From a virus, in IMG/VR virus record IMGVR_UViG_3300048928_000660, positions 1 to 28,794 of that record: a stretch of 28,794 nucleotides of DNA; one strand, 5' to 3'. Of the stretch, positions 24,289 through 28,794 are shown piece after piece. The translations under genes and the position numbers were made by a program. Each line of letters opens with the position of its first letter. Within the stretch, counting starts at the first letter, position 1. Under the pieces are notes generated by a model. The model was not told where the DNA came from and did no database searches. It saw only the letters and a list, made by a program, of their open reading frames with translations.

Positions 24289-24993
24289 CTATAAAGAGTT
24301 CAGTATCGGCGCTGGCCGGTCGGTGAACTTCGAACTGTTGATGTCGCGGCTGACGCGATGCATCTGCATCTGTCCGTCCAGATGATGTGCCAGAATCCCT
24401 TTGAGGTCACTCACCGGCGTAGCCGGATCGAGCCATGCATCAAATACCTCTGGCGCCAGAATGATCGGCATTCGGTCATGAATCTGGCTAATGGGCGACA
24501 CGGCCGGCGCCGTGATGATCGTACAGCTGGTGACCGGCGTTTCCATTCTGGTGTTGTGCGCCCACAGGCCAGCGAAGGCGTATGGGGCACCGCCGGGCAT
24601 CTGGATCAGCCAAGGATCCTTTCCGCCGTCGAGAGCTTTCGTCCACTCATAGAAGCCGTCGGCCGGGATGAGGCAGCGTCTTGTCTTGAAGGCGTCGCGA
24701 AAAGCCGGCGACGAATCTACTGTCTCGATACGCGCGTTGAACATCGCCGCTTTCGGCATGTCCTTGGCCCAGTGAGGCACCAGCCACCACCGGCCGTCGT
24801 CGACGGTCTGGTTGCCTTCATCGTCCATGCGGACGAACGGCACGATCTGGGTCGGCGCTACATTGAAGCGCGCCATGCCGAAGCCGCCCCATTCATTGCA
24901 GCCGGTGTGCTCGCAGTAATGTTCGTCGGGGCCGTGGGGATGGGTGTCTGTCTGCTCTATAGCCATGTCGGCGGTGTATGTGAGTCTCGACAT
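24289..24993 (-). CDS. SRAP-domain protein lacking catalytic Cys2
   Basis: The 234-residue protein has the SRAP (YedK/HMCES) layout. FNVAPTQ lies at 43-49, FNARIET at 85-91 with the conserved Asn86, RCLIPADGFYEW at 106-117 with Glu116, and HDRMP with His172. These proteins normally start Met-Cys, and Cys2 forms a covalent shield on abasic sites in single-stranded DNA. Here the protein starts MSRLTYT: Cys2 is Ser. An unusual insert at about 18-40 has YCEHTGC. No other in-frame start supplies a Cys. Start 4 bases after the previous stop; last gene of an SOS-box operon. Either it cannot crosslink, uses another residue, or acts as a reader only. Confidence 0.8.
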   Translation of the reverse strand: MSRLTYTADMAIEQTDTHPHGPDEHYCEHTGCNEWGGFGMARFNVAPTQIVPFVRMDDEGNQTVDDGRWWLVPHWAKDMPKAAMFNARIETVDSSPAFRDAFKTRRCLIPADGFYEWTKALDGGKDPWLIQMPGGAPYAFAGLWAHNTRMETPVTSCTIITAPAVSPISQIHDRMPIILAPEVFDAWLDPATPVSDLKGILAHHLDGQMQMHRVSRDINSSKFTDRPAPILNSL

Positions 24994-24997
24994 CGGG

Positions 24998-25324
24998 TCA
25001 CCGCCTCACGGGCTTGTTGGCGAACTTCCCTTTATACCAGAAGTGCCACTTGTGGCCGCGGCCGCGCTCGCGTGGGTCAAACCACTCGCCGCCGAAGTGC
25101 TGCAGGAATGCCTCCGCGTCCTCCCGGTTTGCGAAGCAATAGACCTGATACCATTCGTCTTCCCGTGTGACGCTGTGACTGCGAGGGCAGAGGGAGAGGT
25201 CGGCGCAGAACGCGTCGATCACATCGCTTTGCTTTCCCGTACCGAGGGAGTGCAGGCGCGCAATCTGAAAAGGCCAGTCACGGTCAACGCCGGCGGGAGT
25301 TAGTTCGCCCTTCCTATACGCCAT
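24998..25324 (-). CDS. Hypothetical rhizobial phage protein
   Basis: This 108-residue protein has many aromatic residues: RKGELTPAGVDRDWPFQIAR at the start, LSLCPRSHSVTREDEWYQVY in the middle and AFLQHFGGEWFDPRERGRG near the end. I recognise it as a common small protein in rhizobial prophages, with a fixed CxxD-LSLCPR block, but know no function. The ATG at 25324 has GGAG about 11 bases upstream; a longer frame lacks a site. It overlaps the preceding gene by 11 bases and ends 4 bases before the SRAP start, so the three genes form an operon. Confidence 0.68.
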   Translation of the reverse strand: MAYRKGELTPAGVDRDWPFQIARLHSLGTGKQSDVIDAFCADLSLCPRSHSVTREDEWYQVYCFANREDAEAFLQHFGGEWFDPRERGRGHKWHFWYKGKFANKPVRR

Positions 25325-25520
25325 CGGGCCGTTCTCCACTCGGATGCCAGCCCCGGGCGAAGCCGGCGCCCATCGCCCGGCCGGCGAGATCGAGCTGCCA
25401 GCGCAGATAGGCGCAGTCGGCAAGAAGGGTCGCGATTGCTGCTCGGGCATCACCGTTGTGCCAGGCTAGAGCTTCATCGATGGCGGTCATCGTTTCAGGT
25501 CGCGTTTCGAGCGGGCGCAC
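25314..25520 (-). CDS. Small hypothetical protein, first of SRAP operon
   Basis: The 68-residue protein is predicted helical (AIDEALAWHNGDARAAIATLLADCAYLRWQLDLAG in two helices), a pattern common in rhizobial genomes. It starts with GTG at 25520 preceded by AGGAG 9 bases before; an ATG ten codons later has no such site. It lies 76 bases from a LexA-type box and should therefore be induced by DNA damage together with the two genes downstream. Function unknown. Confidence 0.62.
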   Translation of the reverse strand: MRPLETRPETMTAIDEALAWHNGDARAAIATLLADCAYLRWQLDLAGRAMGAGFARGWHPSGERPDGV

Positions 25521-25596
25521 GTCGTCGTTCTCCTGTGTCTATGCCACAGCAGGCATCATTCCATTTGGATCAGATTAACGGCCGTATCGCCGGTTT

Positions 25597-25611
25597 GTTC
25601 TCAATATGTTC
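25597..25611. promoter_or_regulatory. LexA (SOS) box, GTTC-N7-GTTC
   Basis: GTTC at 25597-25600 and GTTC at 25608-25611 are separated by exactly 7 bases (TCAATAT), the direct-repeat form of the SOS box used by LexA in alphaproteobacteria (GAAC-N7-GAAC on the other strand). It lies upstream of the minus-strand operon that ends with the SRAP gene. Reading toward that operon, TTGAGA inside the box could serve as a -35 element, so LexA would block polymerase. The 167-base gap between 25520 and 25688 holds nothing else identified. Confidence 0.65.
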
Positions 25612-25687
25612 TGGGAACGCCAAGAGTCAACCATCATCTTGGGGGATGGTGCAGCGACGGTGGCCCAAGCAGGGGAATTATAGTCCG

Positions 25688-26860
25688 TCACTCATCTTCT
25701 TCTGGTGGAAGCACATGATCGCGGAACTGTCCTGAGAGAATAGGATCAAGTCTATCCGCTTCATTAAGCGCCCAACTTTCCCACGCAGCGAGTATCGAGG
25801 CATCGACCTGTTGAGAGCCGTTTTTTACGGCGTCATTAACTAGTGCGACGAGTTCTCTGATCTCCTTGGCTTGCCGGAGCAAATCGCCGGACGTCCGTAG
25901 GGCTTGGATTCGCTGTTCATTACGTGCTTGCCGTCGGCGCCTTTCCTCATCGTCACGCCGAGCGACTTCCAGGGCCGCACGTTCCTCCGCCTCGCGCAAG
26001 CCGGCCCGTAAGACTGCCTCTCCTGCGACAATTGTCGACGCGGCGATGGTCCCCACTTTCTCTTCAAGCAAGCTCCCGCTGCCGTCTTGCCAGCTTTTTT
26101 TGAAGCGGCCGTGGAACCCCGGATTTATGGTGATGATTAGAGGCGTGCCGGGAGGAAGGGTATCGAGGTGGCGTCTGCCACTGTGATGTCGGCCTCCACC
26201 CAATATCTCGATCTGAACGGCGATAGGGCTATCACCTATTCTGATTAGGCCTGTGAGCTGTCCTTCTTGCTCATAGGCGTGTCCCGCGTGGCCTCGCTTA
26301 ACAATGGTGGAGTACAACGTGCTCCATAATCTCAGTTGACGTTGCCCAACAGGCGAGTCGAACACCGGGCCAGCGTAGGACCAACCGGTGCGAGCGGCTT
26401 TCACCCGCCGCTTTTCTTCTTTCAGAAGTATGTCGCGTAGGCCGGGAGGTGCATGACCGAGGGTCTTCGGCACCTTCACTGCCCCGATCGCCTCCATTTC
26501 AATTTTGAGAAGTTCGTCCAAATCCTCGGGAACGAGCTCTGACGCGAAAGGCCCCATTGACGACATCGGCGCAGCAGTTTGGATGATGTCCCTGAAGCGC
26601 CTATCTATCGCGACTGTGCTTAACTGGCCAGGCTTTCGCGGAGCGGAGTGCGGAACTATGGGGACCCTTTTGCCTGCTTCTACCTTGTTCCAGTACCCCT
26701 GAGGCGGGAGCGGAACTCCGTAGCTCAGCAATTGTTTTTTCAACCCGACATCGGACAAACCAACCCTCGCAGCCAGATCCCGAAGGGGCGCTGACCATGC
26801 AAGGGCGATCAAGTCACTGGGATGAACGTTGATAGTATGCATGTTGCTGTGGTGATGCAT
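25688..26860 (-). CDS. Hypothetical protein with GYW-type helix-turn-helix and coiled coil
   Basis: This 390-residue protein starts with a conserved helix-turn-helix at about 17-64: LIALAWSAPLRDLAARVGLS, then GLKKQLLSYGVPLPPQGYWN. The W-S-x-P-x-x-x-L-A and P-x-P-x-x-GYW pattern is widespread in bacteria but of unknown function. The middle (about 150-260) is strand-rich. Residues about 288-330 are a charged coiled coil (EERAALEVARRDDEERRRRQ) and the end has WESWALNEADRLDPI, a second conserved block of this protein type. The start is uncertain: MHHHSN at 26860 is used, an ATG six codons later is possible. It may regulate transcription or belong to a defence cargo. Confidence 0.65.
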   Translation of the reverse strand: MHHHSNMHTINVHPSDLIALAWSAPLRDLAARVGLSDVGLKKQLLSYGVPLPPQGYWNKVEAGKRVPIVPHSAPRKPGQLSTVAIDRRFRDIIQTAAPMSSMGPFASELVPEDLDELLKIEMEAIGAVKVPKTLGHAPPGLRDILLKEEKRRVKAARTGWSYAGPVFDSPVGQRQLRLWSTLYSTIVKRGHAGHAYEQEGQLTGLIRIGDSPIAVQIEILGGGRHHSGRRHLDTLPPGTPLIITINPGFHGRFKKSWQDGSGSLLEEKVGTIAASTIVAGEAVLRAGLREAEERAALEVARRDDEERRRRQARNEQRIQALRTSGDLLRQAKEIRELVALVNDAVKNGSQQVDASILAAWESWALNEADRLDPILSGQFRDHVLPPEEDE

Positions 26861-27001
26861 GCAGGGCTCAAATGTGTGATTGGCTCAAGCGCCATGATCA
26901 TCGAATTTGAAGAGGCAGTCCATGCCGTACCCGGGCAATGCGGTGTCACTATCTCTGAGGCGGAGATTCTAAGGGTCGCGCTTGGGCCGTTTCGGCTTTG
27001 C

Positions 27002-27205
27002 CTACCAGTCTTTAAGGCCTGGTGGCTCAGTTGCCGTTGAAGTAATTTCTGCCGGAACGACAGCGTGCACCTCGATGGTCGCGCCAACGACCACCAACTT
27101 ACTTACCTGCAAGCCCGAATTCTGCATCGCTTTTATCGCGACCTTTACCGCACGTTCGCTGGCGCGGACACGGGGCGAGCCCATAATGGTTTTAGGATTG
27201 GCCAA
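27002..27205 (-). CDS. Small hypothetical protein of excision module
   Basis: A 67-residue basic protein (SPRVRASERAVKVAIKAMQN, then VSKLVVVGATIEVHAVV). The TTG at 27205 was chosen because GGAGGT lies 6 bases before it; a frame starting at 27292 overlaps the neighbour and lacks a site. It sits third in a minus-strand operon after the excisionase-like gene. Small proteins of this look occur next to integrase genes in rhizobial elements. Function unknown. The 141 bases between this gene and the HTH gene at 26860 hold no convincing gene. Confidence 0.58.
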   Translation of the reverse strand: MANPKTIMGSPRVRASERAVKVAIKAMQNSGLQVSKLVVVGATIEVHAVVPAEITSTATEPPGLKDW

Positions 27206-27233
27206 CGTACACCTCCGAGCGAATGTAGAAGAC

Positions 27234-27461
27234 CTAGAGCGCGAAATCATCGGGCAGTTCGGTTTGGCTGTTCCAGCCACCTGTGCCGTCATTCTCGAAG
27301 CCGCGGGTTGCAGCGAGCCGCTCGTCCTCCGTCATCTCAGATAAGGGAAGCACGGCGGCGACGAGCGTTTTCATATCGATACGGACGAAGCTGTTGGTGT
27401 TCTCAGCGGCTTTGATCAGGCGTTCAAGGTCCTTCTGGCGGAGCGTGGCTCTTTGCGTCAT
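27234..27461 (-). CDS. Small hypothetical protein of excision module
   Basis: A 75-residue protein starting MTQRATLRQKDLERLIKAAE, an N-terminus I recognise from proteins encoded just before tyrosine integrases in rhizobial prophages and islands. The acidic end (ENDGTGGWNSQTELPDDFAL) is specific to this copy. Its ATG overlaps the stop of the excisionase-like gene (ATGA) and it lies 28 bases before the next gene. Likely works with Xis or integrase, but this is inference from company. Confidence 0.62.
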   Translation of the reverse strand: MTQRATLRQKDLERLIKAAENTNSFVRIDMKTLVAAVLPLSEMTEDERLAATRGFENDGTGGWNSQTELPDDFAL

Positions 27462-27703
27462 GGCCGGCCGCGTGCCAATATTTCATCGACCTTGTTTTCC
27501 GCCTCGGTTGGCAAGTCGGAAAACGCCGCATCGATGGCGATCCGATCCCAGACCACCCGGCCGTCAACGCGCTTGGGCTTTGGCATCCGGCGGTCCGACA
27601 CCATCTCATCAAACTTCGTGGTCCCGACCCCGATGTACCTGGCCGCTTCCTCTCGTGACATTCCGCGCGGAGGATAGGCGAGAACGTCTATCAGTCTGGT
27701 CAT
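27458..27703 (-). CDS. Excisionase/AlpA-like DNA-binding protein
   Basis: The 81-residue protein has a MerR/AlpA-like helix-turn-helix at about 15-55: MSREEAARYIGVGTTKFDEM, then RRMPKPKRVDGRVVWDR, in which the R-x-P-x-P-x-R block is the wing. Such proteins act as recombination directionality factors or as transcription activators of excision. It heads a three-gene minus-strand operon, preceded by TGAGAA and a palindrome ACTTAAGT at 27715-27722. In related rhizobial elements an integrase follows these genes; here it does not, which is odd. Confidence 0.75.
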   Translation of the reverse strand: MTRLIDVLAYPPRGMSREEAARYIGVGTTKFDEMVSDRRMPKPKRVDGRVVWDRIAIDAAFSDLPTEAENKVDEILARGRP

Positions 27704-27802
27704 GACGTATTCTCACTTAAGTTAAAGCGACTGGTGACGCTGGTAGACCATGTCGCATTGGATCTGCCGGGTATGGCGAGAGGAACGAGCAGTGAACAGG
27801 CT

Positions 27803-27856
27803 GCTACCATTTTGCTACCCAACTCGGTAGCACGTTGTGGGATGGTTGGGTACAAC
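27803..27856. repeat. Nested direct and inverted repeats near putative attachment site
   Basis: GCTACC occurs at 27803-27808 and 27814-27819 and inverted (GGTAGC) at 27826-27831. TACCCAAC at 27816-27823 is inverted as GTTGGGTA at 27845-27852, and GTTGT at 27834-27838 as ACAAC at 27852-27856. Such clustered short repeats beside an excisionase gene fit arm-type binding sites of an integrase or Xis. No protein binding is shown by the sequence alone. The gene-free stretch 27704-28118 holds these repeats, the tRNA remnant and a hairpin. Confidence 0.4.
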
Positions 27857-27902
27857 GGCAAGCAGAGAATGGTTGAAGCCGCTGAGAATTGAGGACGTCA
27901 GG

Positions 27903-27978
27903 GGAGGGGTGGGTATGACCGGTGACAGCACAAAGCGAATTTCAAGACCGGTGCCTTAAACCGCTCGGCCACCCATCC
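27903..27978 (-). pseudogene. Damaged tRNA-Ser(TGA)-like gene, possible att remnant
   Basis: Reading down the minus strand from 27978, the first 39 bases match a tRNA-Ser 5' half: acceptor strand GGATGGG, TGGCCGAGCGGTTTAAGGC D-arm region, then CCGGTCTTGAAA, the anticodon arm with TGA. After this the expected ACCGG closing strand and the long variable arm are missing. The end has CATACCCA followed by CCCCTCC, which pairs with GGATGGG with one mismatch (U4-C69). The total is 76 bases, about 14 short of a serine tRNA. It looks like a tRNA broken by recombination in the anticodon loop. A functional tRNA is unlikely. Confidence 0.6.
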
Positions 27979-27980
27979 TT

Positions 27981-28010
27981 GCATCGGGGCGTGCCCCGTC
28001 CAAGCGATGC
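27981..28010. other. Hairpin immediately upstream of tRNA-like remnant
   Basis: GCATCG (27981-27986) pairs with CGATGC (28005-28010), and inside it GGGC pairs with GCCC. The structure ends 2 bases before the tRNA-like sequence. It may be the leader of the original tRNA transcript or a terminator for something upstream. Visible structure only; no function assigned. Confidence 0.35.
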
Positions 28011-28118
28011 GGCTTTGTAGCAGCTTTGCCCGGCGCGTCAACGGGAGGCACGTGCGGTGGCTGACCGCGGTGGGCATCAGCGCAAGAAATATCCCAGCAC
28101 CATATTCAGAGATAGAAG

Positions 28119-28295
28119 TCAGTTTGCTGCGGTGAAAATTCCGTAGAGCACGGTGAAGGTGTAGAGCACGAAGGCTGCAATGCCGACGCCGCAAATCACC
28201 ATGATGGCGCCCCGGCCGATCTGGAGTTTGCGCCTCTTCTCTTTTGCGGAATCCGCTGAAGGTGCGAGGCCAACAGGGGTCTCATCTTTATCCAT
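28119..28295 (-). CDS. Small single-span membrane protein
   Basis: A 58-residue protein with a charged N-terminal third (SADSAKEKRRKLQ) and one span (AIMVICGVGIAAFVLYTFTV), ending in a short tail. GAGGAC precedes the ATG at 28295. It follows a similar small protein by 7 bases on the same strand. It lies outside the recognisable phage genes, right of the tRNA remnant, so it is probably host chromosome. Function unknown. Confidence 0.55.
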   Translation of the reverse strand: MDKDETPVGLAPSADSAKEKRRKLQIGRGAIMVICGVGIAAFVLYTFTVLYGIFTAAN

Positions 28296-28302
28296 GTCGT
28301 CC

Positions 28303-28461
28303 TCATTCAGACTGGTTGATCGCGTTCGGCAATGGAGGCCGCTCCGTGGCGCCTGGCGTCCAGAACACGATGTAGAAGCCGGCCAGAAGCAGGGCGATCC
28401 CGAAGAGGATGACGACGAACCGGTACATTCCGGCCTTGGCTTTGCGTTCGGTGTCTTTCAT
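28303..28461 (-). CDS. Small single-span membrane protein
   Basis: A 52-residue protein with a basic start (KDTERKAKAGMYR), one membrane span (FVVIFGIALLLAGFYIVFW-like, residues about 15-34) and a short Pro-rich outer tail. It lies directly before the other small membrane gene, in the same operon. Identity and function unknown. It is real rather than chance: span, charge asymmetry and spacing are all as expected for a small membrane protein. Confidence 0.52.
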   Translation of the reverse strand: MKDTERKAKAGMYRFVVILFGIALLLAGFYIVFWTPGATERPPLPNAINQSE

Positions 28462-28478
28462 TCAGCCCGAACGGCGCA

Positions 28479-28510
28479 GACTCGCGAATGTTCCAGATAT
28501 GGAACGAGTC
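28479..28510. other. Interrupted hairpin between small genes
   Basis: GTTCCA (28490-28495) pairs with TGGAAC (28500-28505) across GATA, and GACTC (28479-28483) pairs with GAGTC (28506-28510) outside a short bulge. It lies between the 28531-28794 gene and the next small gene on the minus strand. There is no T-run, so it could be a pause, a processing site or an attenuator. Confidence 0.4.
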
Positions 28511-28530
28511 CGCTTGGTGGGGTTTCCGCG

Positions 28531-28794
28531 CTACCGCAGGATTTTACCCCAGGACGGATCCCATTCCACGCCCTCCACGAGCTCCACATAGATCGGCGCT
28601 TCGCCCTCGCTGTGGGATGCGGCCAGCTGGAATGCCTTGGCCGGCTCCATTTCCTCGCCCGGAAATATCGTGTCGTTCTCGGCGGGGTCGGCGATCTTGC
28701 GGACATAGCCCCTGATCTTGTCGCCGGACGTGTAAAGCTTGACGACGATCGCGTCCGGAACGGATGTGTTGGGGTCGAAGGTTCTGTAATCCAT
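28531..28794 (-). CDS. Small conserved hypothetical protein
   Basis: An 87-residue acidic protein (YRTFDPNTSVPDAIVVKLYT, then GYVRKIADPAENDTIFPGEE and AFQLAASHSEGEAPIYVELV). The strand-rich pattern with a small helix in the middle looks like a conserved rhizobial chromosomal protein. The ATG is the last codon of the window (28792-28794), so its ribosome site lies outside and a further upstream start cannot be excluded. No motif of known function. Confidence 0.55.
   Translation of the reverse strand: MDYRTFDPNTSVPDAIVVKLYTSGDKIRGYVRKIADPAENDTIFPGEEMEPAKAFQLAASHSEGEAPIYVELVEGVEWDPSWGKILR

Noticed and set aside
26809-27087. Short frames on both strands between the HTH gene and the excision genes
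   Set aside because: Neither the minus frame nor the plus frame at 26822-27040 has a ribosome site or a recognisable pattern, and both overlap the start of the HTH gene.
27898-28194. 98-residue frame containing WVAERFKAPVLKF
   Set aside because: This peptide is the familiar false translation of a tRNA-Ser gene; the DNA is better explained as a tRNA remnant.

Overview
The window looks like a large part of a temperate tailed phage (prophage) in an alphaproteobacterium, most likely Rhizobiaceae. The DNA is GC-rich. Many small proteins are of kinds I associate with rhizobial genomes and their prophages. A site of the alphaproteobacterial SOS form GTTC-N7-GTTC lies upstream of one operon, and a damaged tRNA-Ser(TGA)-like gene sits near the right end. 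No database search was possible, so family names come from recognising motifs and gene order.

Layout. (1) 1-635, minus strand: a BrnT/BrnA toxin-antitoxin pair with a tandem operator-like site upstream. (2) 860-17353, plus strand: one long, tightly overlapping late operon. It encodes a small protein, small and large terminase subunits, a P22/SU10-like portal with a long C-terminal coil, an acidic scaffold, an SU10-type (DUF5309-like) major capsid protein followed by a terminator, several small head/neck proteins, two connector or adaptor-like proteins, a nozzle-like protein, a GNAT acetyltransferase, and three large candidate internal/ejection proteins. One of these carries a tail-lysozyme-like domain. 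This composition points to a short-tailed (podovirus) virion. (3) 17333-17968, minus strand: a lipoprotein and a small membrane protein inserted against the late operon, which look like moron genes. (4) 18049-19617: a tail-collar fibre and a DUF4376-like fibre-assembly partner. (5) 19638-20440: a hairpin, an inverted repeat, a small winged-helix-like protein and a DUF6894-like protein. (6) 20660-22585: a lysis cassette made of a GH19 endolysin, two small membrane proteins and a spanin-like coiled-coil membrane protein.

(7) 22630-24197, minus strand: an accessory pair, a 329-residue soluble protein translationally overlapped with a four-helix membrane protein. This is the best candidate for an undescribed system. 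(8) 24289-25520, minus strand: an operon ending in a SRAP-domain protein that lacks the usual catalytic Cys2, with a LexA-type box upstream. (9) 25688-26860: a protein with a 'GYW'-type helix-turn-helix. (10) 27002-27703: an excisionase-like protein and two small partners, but no integrase. (11) 27803-28010: nested repeats and a tRNA-Ser-like remnant, a plausible attachment region. (12) 28119-28794: three small genes, two of them single-span membrane proteins, probably host chromosome.

The phage repressor, integrase and replication genes are not in the window. The left end of the element probably lies outside it.
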